Assembly (NCBI GenBank): GCA_026003755.1
Contig: BPHV01000002.1
Coordinates: forward strand, 558,001-622,000
Direction: 5' to 3'
Origin: Candidatus Roseilinea sp.
GTDB lineage: Bacteria; Chloroflexota; Anaerolineae; J036; Brachytrichaceae
Length of the DNA stretch: 64,000 nt
Of the stretch, positions 19,994 through 27,671 are shown one piece after another (the first letter of the stretch is position 1; each line of letters starts with the position of its first letter). A model generated the notes under the pieces. That model saw nothing but the letters and a program-made list of their open reading frames with translations, was not told the origin of the DNA and searched no databases. The translations under genes and the position numbers were made by a program.

Positions 19994-20731
19994 ATGCCGG
20001 AGACGCCCATCACGCATCCAGCGCCATCATCGGCGCTGCCGGCTCGGCTCGCCGATCACATCTTGTCCGAGCTGATTCAGCGCGGAGCAGGCCCGGGCGC
20101 ATTCTTGCCTTCGGAGGGCGAACTGGTCAACCGCTTCCAGGTTAGCCGGCCGGCCATCCGCGAGGCGCTCAAACAACTGGAAGGGCGAGGGCTGATCGAA
20201 GTGATCAACGGGCGCGGCGCGCGCATCCGCCCCTTGGGCGAGCAGCAGTTGCGCGCCTACTTCACCCACGCGATCGCGCTGCAGCGCGTGCCCTTTCGCG
20301 AGCTCATGGAAGCGCGCAAGCCGATCGAGATTCAGAGCGCGCGCCTGGCAGCCCAACGGCGCACGCCCGATCAGCTCGACGCGCTGCTGGACATCATCCG
20401 GCGCATGCGGCGCAACATCGGCAACGCCGACGTTTACGTGGACCTCGATCACGACCTGCACGCGCTGATCGCCGATGCCTCGGGCAATCTCATCATCGCG
20501 CATCTGGTGCGCTCCTTGCGCGGCGCGCTCAACGACCTGACGCACGAAACGCTGTATCGCCGGCGCAACCGGCAGCAACTGGAGCGGGTGCATGCGCTGC
20601 ATGAGTCCATCGTCACCGAGATCGGCTATCGCAACCCCGACGGCGCCGGCCACGCCATGGATATCCATTTCAGCGAGGCGTTGTCTTTTTTGATCCAGCG
20701 TCGGGAAGGCGGAGCAGCGCGCAGTCCATAA
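19994..20731 (+). CDS. GntR-family transcriptional regulator, FadR subfamily (FCD domain)
   Basis: 245 aa. N-terminal winged helix (about 17-85): LADHILSELIQRGAGPGAFLP, SEGELVNRFQVSRPAIREALKQLEGRGLIEV. The C-terminal helical FCD effector domain (about 95-235) carries FRELMEARKPIEIQSARLAA, the metal/ligand-type DLDHDLHALIADASGN, and a final His region ALHESIVTEI. It diverges from the ilvB operon and has a palindrome at its own start. Effectors of this subfamily are small organic acids; a keto acid or branched-chain intermediate would suit the context but is only inferred. Confidence 0.9.
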   Translation: MPETPITHPAPSSALPARLADHILSELIQRGAGPGAFLPSEGELVNRFQVSRPAIREALKQLEGRGLIEVINGRGARIRPLGEQQLRAYFTHAIALQRVPFRELMEARKPIEIQSARLAAQRRTPDQLDALLDIIRRMRRNIGNADVYVDLDHDLHALIADASGNLIIAHLVRSLRGALNDLTHETLYRRRNRQQLERVHALHESIVTEIGYRNPDGAGHAMDIHFSEALSFLIQRREGGAARSP

Positions 20732-20983
20732 GCCCAGGACGCGCAGATTCCCGTACGCGCGCCGCTAGGGCGATGCCCCCTACCCGCGGCAACGTCACTT
20801 TCGCATAATGACTGGCGCGCACCAACAGCGTGATGCCGCTTGGCTCGGCGTTGGCCATGCGTTTGCCACGCACGGCCATCACCGGGCGATGCTCGTCGCC
20901 CGCATCTCGGCGCTTCGACGCGCGCGCCGTGGGACTATGGGCGGCCCACCGTGTGAACTGCGCGACCACGAATGGGCGCAGCG

Positions 20984-21427
20984 TTAAGCCGCCGGCGCAG
21001 CCGCCTCTTCGATGATCCGATAGGTGTGCTGAATGGGCACCACGCGACCTAGCATGCCCTGAGCCGGACAGTATTTCGTCTCAGACAACTCAATCGCTCG
21101 CTCAACTGCCTCCGGAGCAACCCCGCGCCCGCGCACGACATACTCGACGAGGATCTCGGTAAAGACTTTGGGATGATCGGGCGCGCGTTCGGCGCGCACT
21201 TTAACCTCGAAGCCGGTCACTTCCTGACGCTTCTTCTTCAAGATGGACAGCACGTCCATCGCCGTACAGCCGGCCAAGCCGATGGCTAACAGCTCCATCG
21301 GGCGCAGCCCATCGTTGCTGCCGCCCACCGACGGATCGGCGCTGAGGTTCACGGTGAAACCGCTATCGGCACTGCCGACAAATGACAGGTCGTGCGTCCA
21401 TACGACAGAAGCGTTGATCGTCTCCAT
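20984..21427 (-). CDS. OsmC/Ohr-family protein
   Basis: 147 aa from the ATG at 21427, with AAAGG about 9 bases upstream. OsmC fold: GSADSGFTVNLSADPSVGG, then PMELLAIGLAGCTAMDVLSILKKKRQEVTGFEV and ELSETKYCPAQGML. The two cysteines (GCTAMD and KYCPA) are the peroxidase pair of OsmC/Ohr enzymes that reduce organic hydroperoxides. Closest in style to the YhfA-like OsmC branch rather than Ohr. Stands alone between convergent and divergent neighbours; no regulator next to it. About 250 bases between it and the GntR gene show nothing I can identify. Confidence 0.9.
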   Translation of the reverse strand: METINASVVWTHDLSFVGSADSGFTVNLSADPSVGGSNDGLRPMELLAIGLAGCTAMDVLSILKKKRQEVTGFEVKVRAERAPDHPKVFTEILVEYVVRGRGVAPEAVERAIELSETKYCPAQGMLGRVVPIQHTYRIIEEAAAPAA

Positions 21428-21618
21428 GTGCAAACACCTTTCTTTGACGAAATGCTGCCCAGTTGAAAACCCGGCACGATGATTGTAAGCGATGAAAGGG
21501 AACAGGCTGCGGAAGAGTCAGCCTATGATCATCTGCGCGCACACAGGCCGCGTTCCCGCGCTACAGCCACCGATTCAGCCCACGGGATGAAAGCGGTCGT
21601 CCGGCCTGGGTGACGCGT

Positions 21619-22824
21619 ATGATTGGCCTGGGCACCGTCCCCATGACGCACGAAGTGACCTTGACCGCGCTGGCGCCCACGGGCGAGGCCATCGGGCGTT
21701 TGCCGGATGGCCGGATCGCTTTTGTGCCGTTTGGCCTGCCGGGCGAGCGCGTGGCGATTCGCATCACGCATGAGCGGCGGCGTTTTGTGCGCGCCGCGTT
21801 GCACGGCGTGCTCTGCCCTTCTAAGGCGCGGGTGATGCCGATGTGCCCGCATTTCACGCGGTGCGGGGGATGTGACTGGCAGCATATCGCTTACCCGGCC
21901 CAGGTTGACTTCAAAACCGGCTTGGTGCGCGAACAATTGCATCGCCTAGGCGGCATCGCGGATCCCCCGCTGCAGCCATGCTTGCCTGCGCTCCATCCTT
22001 TTGGCTATCGCAATCGCATTCAGCTCGTCGCCAGTGATGACGGTGCGGGTTGGGGCTACCGGATGCGTCATGCGCACACCGTCACGCCAATCCAGGCCTG
22101 TCCCATAGCAACCCCTGCGTTGAACACGCTCATCGCGACGTTGCCGACGGCGAATGTCGCTTGCGCCGACCTTCGCCTGTTCGATGCTGGTCCGCGCGTG
22201 GTCGGCGCCCATCCTCACGCCCTGAACACCGACGGGACCATCACCCTGGGGAGGTGGCGCTACCTTGTGCCGGCGGAGGCTTTCTTCCAAGTCAATACCG
22301 CCATGGCCGAGGTGTTGGTGATGGAGGTGCAGCGCGCTTTGGACCCGCAACCGACGTGGCGCGTGCTGGACCTGTACTGTGGCGTTGGGCTGTTCACGCG
22401 TCCATTGGCCGAGCGGGTGGCCTATGTGTTGGGGGTCGAGCGCGATGCAGCGGCCGTGCGCGCTGCACGTCAGAACGTAGCCGGCTTGGCGGCCGAGGTG
22501 TGGGCTGCGGATGTCGGCGAAGCGCTGGCGCGCCCGGCGTTGCGTCGTGTGCGGTGGGATGCGGTGGTGCTTGATCCGCCACGAGCAGGGATGGCGCGTC
22601 TGGCGTTGGACCGCCTAATCGCTTTGCACGTGCCGCGCGCAGTTTACGTTTCGTGTGATCCGGCCACCCTGGCGCGCGACCTGCGCCGGTTGTTGGACGC
22701 CGGCTACGCGCTGGAAAGCGTTCAGCCGCTTGACCTGTTCCCACAGACGCGGCACGTGGAGGTGGTCGCGCGCCTGAGCTTGCCTGATGCGCGCGCTCAT
22801 GCGTCCGGCCCTGCGCGGAAGTAA
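21619..22824 (+). CDS. 23S rRNA (uracil-C5)-methyltransferase, RlmD/RumA family
   Basis: About 401 aa. N-terminal TRAM domain (THEVTLTALAPTGEAIGRLP, then VPFGLPGERVAIRI), then a 4Fe-4S Cys set (CPHFTRCGGCDWQH), a SAM-binding motif LDLYCGVGLFTRPLA, LDPPRAGM, and catalytic VYVSCDPATLARDL with the C-terminal HVEVVARL. The intact iron-sulfur cysteines point to the RlmD/RlmCD side rather than TrmA. A GTG at 21610 and ATGs at 21619 and 21643 are all possible starts; homology begins at THEV, so the shortest form would suffice. Confidence 0.9.
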   Translation: MIGLGTVPMTHEVTLTALAPTGEAIGRLPDGRIAFVPFGLPGERVAIRITHERRRFVRAALHGVLCPSKARVMPMCPHFTRCGGCDWQHIAYPAQVDFKTGLVREQLHRLGGIADPPLQPCLPALHPFGYRNRIQLVASDDGAGWGYRMRHAHTVTPIQACPIATPALNTLIATLPTANVACADLRLFDAGPRVVGAHPHALNTDGTITLGRWRYLVPAEAFFQVNTAMAEVLVMEVQRALDPQPTWRVLDLYCGVGLFTRPLAERVAYVLGVERDAAAVRAARQNVAGLAAEVWAADVGEALARPALRRVRWDAVVLDPPRAGMARLALDRLIALHVPRAVYVSCDPATLARDLRRLLDAGYALESVQPLDLFPQTRHVEVVARLSLPDARAHASGPARK

Positions 22825-23014
22825 CGCTCACCGCCGACGCGCCTGACATGGCTGCGCACGCGCTCGGGCATGAGTTCGGCATCGCCAAAGACGGCCCACA
22901 GTTGCGATGCGTAGCACACTTATCCAAGAGGAGCCAGAGGGGAGTTGCGGCTGCCCCCCCGCATAGGGTAACGCGCCCCGCACTTCGGATGCGGCATCGG
23001 TGTCGAGCGCGGCT

Positions 23015-23467
23015 TTAGCGTGCCCCATTGTGGGCGATGTAGGGCAGGTGGCGACGGTGCACCTGCTCGGCCACGATCAGGCGCACCGGGATGACCACGG
23101 GCGCCAGGTACACCTGTTGATTGGGGCGCAGCGTCAGTTGGGCGCGGTGCTCGCCGACGGACAAGCCCAGCGGCTGAACCTGCGCGACAAGCGCGTCGCC
23201 GTCCTGCTGCGCGGTAAGCCAGGGCGCGCTGCTTTGCACCTGCCATCCACCGGTGCAGGCGGCTCGCACAGTGCGGCGCTGCGCAGGCGGGGGCGGGCCG
23301 TTGTGCCCTGCCAGGAAGGTCATGTCGGAGGTGGCGACCTCGATGGAAGGAGGGTGCACCATGCCCGCGTAGATCGGCGAGACTGGGCGAAACCCACCTG
23401 TGGGCCGCCGATCATCGCCACAATGCCAGCGGTGGGGGAAATCCAGCGCTGGTTTGCCGGCCAGCAC
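23015..23467 (-). pseudogene. C-terminal remnant of a secreted BACON-domain protein
   Basis: The convincing part starts near IEVATSDMTFLAGHNG and runs through GGWQVQSSAPWLTAQQ, LSVGEHRAQLTLRP and VVIPVRLIVAE, the pattern of a BACON-like beta-sandwich. The CAP-domain protein at 61379-62590 has the same domain in the same position. It ends VHRRHLPYIAHNGAR, similar to the ends of two other secreted proteins in this window. No signal peptide or ribosome site is visible, and the frame before about 23360 looks non-coding, so the N-terminal part of the gene has been lost or shifted out of frame. Confidence 0.5.
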
Positions 23468-23477
23468 CAGGCCGAAT

Positions 23478-23498
23478 CGCGGTCGGCAGCCGACCGCG
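23478..23498. repeat. 21-bp near-perfect palindrome
   Basis: CGCGGTCGGC-A-GCCGACCGCG: 10-bp arms around one base, in the space between the decayed BACON fragment and the copper cluster. Could be an operator for the copper genes 77 bases downstream or a hairpin ending transcription from either side. No T tract on either strand. Confidence 0.4.
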
Positions 23499-23574
23499 GG
23501 GTGACTTTCATCACGCCAGGCTGGCGCCAGTATGCACTACTCGGCGCCGTTGCTTGAGTTATATTGCCGGTGGT

Positions 23575-23964
23575 ATGCGCGTGTTGCGCCAGGTGACCTT
23601 GCTGTTCATCGCAGGACTCGTCATCGCTGCGCCGATGTTGTGTTTGCAGTTCTGCGAACTGCAGCGCTACGTTGCCCGTCCGCGGACCTCGCTCGCCGAG
23701 ATGGCCCGCCTGCACGCGCTGAGCCTGTCCGAACGCAAGTCGCAGCGCGCGGATCACCACGGCGACGACCACGCGCCTTTGGTGCGCCTGAAGCAGATGG
23801 TGAACAGCGTCACGGAGTTTCTCCTGGCGCTGGGGGGCGCCATCGGCGCGTCAGTTGCTGTCTTGCGACTCATTGCCCCTCTCTTGCGTCTCAGCCAGCC
23901 GCTCCTGGCTGCGCCCGAACCGCCCCCACGCCTTCGCGCGATCCACCTCACCTTCACATCGTGA
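23575..23964 (+). CDS. small two-TM protein at head of copper cluster
   Basis: 129 aa from the ATG at 23575 (MRVLRQVTLLFIAGLVIAAP). First hydrophobic segment about 6-28 containing CLQFCEL (Cys pair), then a His/Asp-rich stretch (RADHHGDDH, about 62-70) and a second hydrophobic region (FLLALGGAIGASVAVLRLIAPLL). Two Cys and a His cluster in a membrane protein next to CopD and CopC suggest metal handling, but the family is not recognised. It is about 105 bases upstream of copD on the same strand. A shorter protein or a chance ORF is possible. Confidence 0.5.
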   Translation: MRVLRQVTLLFIAGLVIAAPMLCLQFCELQRYVARPRTSLAEMARLHALSLSERKSQRADHHGDDHAPLVRLKQMVNSVTEFLLALGGAIGASVAVLRLIAPLLRLSQPLLAAPEPPPRLRAIHLTFTS

Positions 23965-24069
23965 TGTCCCGCCGGCGCGCCGAGCGCGTGCGGCGCGTTC
24001 GAGGCGCATCACGAATGGCCTTCGCATACACGCGCTTGTGTCATCGCATCTCAGTCTCTAACCGGAGGC

Positions 24070-25116
24070 ATGATCAACGTATTGGAGCCGCCGACGCGGG
24101 CGGTGATCTATGTCGCGCTCATGCTCCTGGTCGGCTTGCCGATCGGACTGGCCGGCGTCGTGCTGCCGGTCTTCCGCCGGCACGGCGCCGTCACCCAGCC
24201 GATCCTGGCGCTTGCGCGGCGCAGTTTGATCGCAGCTTCGCTGGCGATGCTGGTCGGCGCAACGGCCTTCTTCGTCGCGCAAGTCATGCTGCTCGAACTG
24301 GAGTTCAGCAGCGTTACGGAGTGGGCCGAGTTCGTGCAGCGCTCGCTGCTCGGCCAGATGTGGCTGACCCGCGTGGCGCTGGGGTTGATCGCGCTGATCA
24401 TCCTGAAGTTCGGCGCGACTCCGGCAACCTGGCTGGCCGGCTGCGCGCTGATCGGGCTGGCGACGCAAGCCACACTCACCCGCACCAGCCACAGCGCGGC
24501 GATGGGCGAGGGATGGATGCCGGTCGCCGCCGACTTTGCGCACCTCTTCGCCGGCGCATTGTGGGGCGGCGGCTTGATCACCTTGCTCATCGCCACGCGT
24601 TGCGCGCCGCGCGAGGACATCGAGATGATGCGCGCACTGATCGGGCGCTTCTCGCCGTTCGGCATCGCCGGCGTTGCGCTTGCCGCCGGAACAGGCATCG
24701 CGCTCACATCGGTGCACATCGCCGACGCCGAAACGTTGCAGACATCCGACTACGGTCGGCTGATCCTGCTCAAGATCGTCCTCGCAGCAGGCGCCGTTGC
24801 GCTGGCGGCGCTGCACAAGTTCGTCACCCGACGGCGCATGAAGTCCCAGTCCGATGTGCAAGGCTTCAGCCGCACGTTGCTGGCCGAGTCAATCCTGGTG
24901 ATCGGCATCTTCGCCGGCGCGTCCCTGTTGGCTTCCACCTCGCCGCCGCACCATGGGGTAACTCACCAGATGCCCGACGGCTCGACGCACATGATGCTGA
25001 TGACGGATCCGGACTTTCAGCGCGCGTTGCAGATCGCCGCTCTGGCGATCCTCGCAGCGGGCGCCGTTGCGTTCGCGCTGGAATGGCGCGCACGCCCCCT
25101 ACCTCAGAACAGATGA
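24070..25116 (+). CDS. copD: CopD-type copper transport membrane protein
   Basis: 348 aa, about eight to nine membrane segments beginning VIYVALMLLVGLPIGLAGVVLP. The CopD domain is recognisable by LTRTSHSAAMGEGWMPVAADFAHLFAGALWGGGLITLL (about 137-174), whose His residues are thought to coordinate copper, and by RFSPFGIAGVALAAGTGI. A Met/His-rich loop (HHGVTHQMPDGSTHMMLM, about 297-314) near the end may bind Cu(I). The stop overlaps the start of the CopC-MbnP gene (ATGA at 25113-25116), so the two are coupled. The likely role is copper movement across the cytoplasmic membrane together with the CopC domain. Confidence 0.85.
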   Translation: MINVLEPPTRAVIYVALMLLVGLPIGLAGVVLPVFRRHGAVTQPILALARRSLIAASLAMLVGATAFFVAQVMLLELEFSSVTEWAEFVQRSLLGQMWLTRVALGLIALIILKFGATPATWLAGCALIGLATQATLTRTSHSAAMGEGWMPVAADFAHLFAGALWGGGLITLLIATRCAPREDIEMMRALIGRFSPFGIAGVALAAGTGIALTSVHIADAETLQTSDYGRLILLKIVLAAGAVALAALHKFVTRRRMKSQSDVQGFSRTLLAESILVIGIFAGASLLASTSPPHHGVTHQMPDGSTHMMLMTDPDFQRALQIAALAILAAGAVAFALEWRARPLPQNR

Positions 25117-26327
25117 AAAATTCGATTCGACTGGCGGCAGCCTTTGCACTTGCCGCATCGCTCATCCTGACGACGAACCGAACGACCCATGCGCACGCCA
25201 TGCTCGTCAGCGCCGAGCCGGCGCCGAACTCGACCATTGGCGTTTCGCCGAAACAGATCAAGTTGGTGTTCAGCGAAGAACTTCAGGCCGTTGGTCACTC
25301 GATCGCGCTGCTTGACGAAAAGAAGACCAAGATCGAACTCGGCAAGCCCATGCTCGATCCGGAGGACAAGGCCAAGAAGACGCTGATCGCCGAGGTGCCG
25401 ACCACGCTCGCCGTGGGCAGCTATACCGTGGAATGGAAGACGCTATCCACCGACGGTCACACCGAGAAAGGGAGCTTCAAATTCACCCTGGCTGAGATGG
25501 CCGAGATGACCTTGAAGTTCGCTTTCAAAGCAGGCAAAGAGCCGGTCGCCTGCGGCAAAGAGATCAAGAGCCTAGGTATGCGACGCACCACGGCGCAGAT
25601 CATGGATGCGCGCATGTATATCTCGAACATCCGCCTAATCGGCCCTGGGGGCGAAACGCCTTTTGTGCTTGTGCCAGACGGCAAGTGGCAGACCGATCGG
25701 ATCGCGCTGCTGGACTTTGAGGACGGCACCGCGATGTGCAAGGACACCGGCAACGCCGACCTGCGCGATGTGATCGTGGGCAAGGCGCCAGCCGGCAAGT
25801 ACACCGGTATCGTCTTCGACGTGGGCATCCCCTTCGAGCTCAACCACGCCGATGTGGCCGTGGAAGCCGCGCCGCTCAACATCCAGGCGCTGTGGTGGAA
25901 CTGGCAGACGGGCTACAAGTTCGTGCGGATTGACCTGGCCACCAACAGCGCGCCGCCCAACGACAAGTGGTTCATTCACCTGGGCAGCACCGGCTGCGGC
26001 AAGATGGAGAAGGGCCATAGCAGCGATCCGCACGGCATGGCCAATAAGCCGCCGGAGAGGCCCTGCAACAACCCCAACGTGGTCACCATTCGGTTAAACC
26101 GCTTTGACCCGAGCAAGGACCAGATCGTGGCCGACCTGGCCGGCCTGTTGACCAACGTCAACATCGCCCAATCCACGCCCAAGCCGGCCGGCTGCATGTC
26201 CGGCGTGGATGACCCCGATTGCCGCCGGCTGATCCCGAACTTCGGCCTCTCGCTGGCCAAAGGCCAGTGCGTGAATGGCTGCCGCGGCCAGCGCTTCTTC
26301 CGCGTGGAGGCCGCGCCGAAACCCTGA
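25113..26327 (+). CDS. CopC-MbnP fusion: secreted copper-binding protein (four-Cys metallo-mystery family)
   Basis: 404 aa. The true start is the ATG at 25113; the open frame before it is non-coding. Signal peptide about 1-27 ([11 protein letters not shown]...THA), leaving a mature N-terminus HAMLVSAEPAPNS, the N-terminal His of CopC. The second CopC site is STDGHTEKGSF. After residue about 130 an MbnP-like domain follows: MTLKFAFKAGKEPVACGK, ARMYISNIRLI, ALLDFEDGTAMCKD, ALWWNWQTGYKFVRID, HLGSTGCGKM, and late CMSGVDDPDC. In MbnP a Trp is oxidised to kynurenine by MbnH to build a copper site. The partner gene is at 27643. Fusion of the two copper domains in one chain is the unusual point. Confidence 0.85.
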   Translation: MKNSIRLAAAFALAASLILTTNRTTHAHAMLVSAEPAPNSTIGVSPKQIKLVFSEELQAVGHSIALLDEKKTKIELGKPMLDPEDKAKKTLIAEVPTTLAVGSYTVEWKTLSTDGHTEKGSFKFTLAEMAEMTLKFAFKAGKEPVACGKEIKSLGMRRTTAQIMDARMYISNIRLIGPGGETPFVLVPDGKWQTDRIALLDFEDGTAMCKDTGNADLRDVIVGKAPAGKYTGIVFDVGIPFELNHADVAVEAAPLNIQALWWNWQTGYKFVRIDLATNSAPPNDKWFIHLGSTGCGKMEKGHSSDPHGMANKPPERPCNNPNVVTIRLNRFDPSKDQIVADLAGLLTNVNIAQSTPKPAGCMSGVDDPDCRRLIPNFGLSLAKGQCVNGCRGQRFFRVEAAPKP

Positions 26328-26417
26328 TCCGTGATTGACAGGATGGGCGCGCCATGCACCCGTCCTGTCAATCGAGTCCGCAAACTTTTACAAATACCAA
26401 GGAGCGTAGCAACCGAC

Positions 26418-26918
26418 ATGACGAACACAAAGCACTACAAAGGCATCCGATACACGTTGCTGGCCGTCTCCGCCGGCGTTGCGCTGGCGTTGACGGCATG
26501 CGGGGGCGGCTCGGCTCCTGAGCCAACCCAGGCGCCGCCGTCTGCCCCCGCCGCCGAGCCGACCAAAGTGCCCGCCGATGTAGTGGCCAAAGGTAAGGAA
26601 GCCTTCAACAAATACGGCTGCCAGGCCTGCCACGCCATCCAAGGCTTCGCCGAGGGCGCAGTCGGGCCAGCGCTGGACAACCTGTATACCAACGCACAAA
26701 AGACCATCGCCAGCGCCGAGTACAAGAGCAGCGAGGGCAAGGCGACAACGGTCGAGGAGTACGTCCGCGAGTCCATCCTGAACCCGAACGCGTTTGTCGT
26801 CGCTCAGTGCCCCACCGGCCCCTGCCCCAAGGGCGTGATGATCCAGAACTTCAAGGACCAGATTAGCGCATCGGAATTGGAAGCGATGATCGGCTACTTG
26901 ATGACGCTGGGTCGCTGA
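26418..26918 (+). CDS. lipid-anchored monohaem cytochrome c
   Basis: 166 aa from the ATG at 26418. Lipobox LTAC with Cys28, then a Pro/Ala/Thr linker (about 31-52) and a class I cytochrome c domain: VAKGKEAFNKYGCQACHAIQG (haem CxxCH), AVGPALDNLY, and a late Met candidate in GVMIQNFKDQISASELEAMIGYLMTL, where the helix end is typical. An extra Cys pair (QCPTGPCPKGVM) precedes the Met. Likely electron carrier for the di-haem enzyme encoded downstream. AAGGAG lies upstream but 13 bases from the ATG, farther than usual. Confidence 0.85.
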   Translation: MTNTKHYKGIRYTLLAVSAGVALALTACGGGSAPEPTQAPPSAPAAEPTKVPADVVAKGKEAFNKYGCQACHAIQGFAEGAVGPALDNLYTNAQKTIASAEYKSSEGKATTVEEYVRESILNPNAFVVAQCPTGPCPKGVMIQNFKDQISASELEAMIGYLMTLGR

Positions 26919-26957
26919 TTCTCCAGCGGCAGATGGCGCACAGGGCAATGCGCCCCC

Positions 26958-27671
26958 ATGCGCCATCTGCCCCTTCACATGACGCAGCCCAAGCCCATCG
27001 GCTACGCCTTTCTCGCCGCGTTACTGTGCGCCGGGATGGTCGCCGGCGCGCCCTTCGCCGGCCGGTGGGCGCGGCTCGGCATCGCGCGGACGCGCATGCA
27101 CCTGCGCATGGCCTGGCGCGCCATCGCGTCGCTGGCCATGCCGGAAAACCCCGACGCCCCATTGCAGCGAGCAATTCATCTTCGCACGCCATCACGTCCG
27201 CCGAACGTGACCTTCGTGAACGGTCACATGGATCCTTTTACGCTGGATGAGCTGCGCGGCTACGGGGTGTTGCTGTTCTTCGGCACGCTCGACTGCGACG
27301 GGGAGTGCTTGTATGTGCTAAAGCAATTCGCACGCGTGAAAGCCGCGCTCGGCGCGCAGGCTGCACGCGTGCGATTCGTGGTGATCAGCGTGGACAGCGG
27401 GCGAGGCCGCTCACGCTCGCTGCTGCGGCTGGTGCGCTCGTACGACCCGGACTTCATGGCGCTGACGGCAGATGCGCCGACGGTCGTGCCTTTCGCGCAC
27501 AAGCACGGCGTGACCATGCTGCGGTCCCCGCACCACGTCGGCGGCGCGCTCGTCCCGCTCACGCCCTACATCATCTACCTGAACCCGCAAGGGCTTTGGA
27601 CGATGGGCTTCCCGCTAGGCATGTCGGCCGAGGAGATCGCCGATGAGATCATTTACTCGCTGGGGTTGTGA
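26958..27671 (+). CDS. SCO1/SenC-type copper chaperone, membrane anchored
   Basis: 237 aa; an ATG at 26979 would shorten it by seven. One N-terminal membrane anchor (IGYAFLAALLCAGMVAGAPFAG). Thioredoxin-like domain with the SCO copper motif CxxxC in FFGTLDCDGECLYVLKQF, VVISVDSGRGR, and the conserved distal His in RSPHHVGGALVPLTPYIIYLNPQG. SCO proteins deliver copper to cytochrome oxidase or related sites. Here the neighbours suggest copper loading of the CopC-MbnP protein or its partner. The last 29 bases overlap the next gene. Confidence 0.82.
   Translation: MRHLPLHMTQPKPIGYAFLAALLCAGMVAGAPFAGRWARLGIARTRMHLRMAWRAIASLAMPENPDAPLQRAIHLRTPSRPPNVTFVNGHMDPFTLDELRGYGVLLFFGTLDCDGECLYVLKQFARVKAALGAQAARVRFVVISVDSGRGRSRSLLRLVRSYDPDFMALTADAPTVVPFAHKHGVTMLRSPHHVGGALVPLTPYIIYLNPQGLWTMGFPLGMSAEEIADEIIYSLGL

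Larger units (their letters stand above)
22825..23574. other. 750-bp region without an intact gene
   Basis: Between the rRNA methyltransferase and the copper cluster. It holds a decayed BACON-type fragment on the minus strand (23015-23467) and a 21-bp palindrome (23478-23498). A 40-codon minus-strand frame (22797-22919) overlaps the end of the methyltransferase gene and resembles nothing I know. The rest shows no ORF with convincing codon use, no tRNA and no repeat array. Confidence 0.5.

Noticed and set aside
20670-20969. 99-codon minus-strand ORF between GntR and OsmC genes
   Set aside because: Overlaps the regulator's 3' end, no ribosome site, Arg-rich composition of random GC-rich DNA.
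23532-26327. One 931-aa plus-strand ORF over the copper genes
   Set aside because: Only the part from 25113 has protein sense (signal peptide and CopC). The first 527 codons are an off-frame reading of the small membrane protein and CopD.
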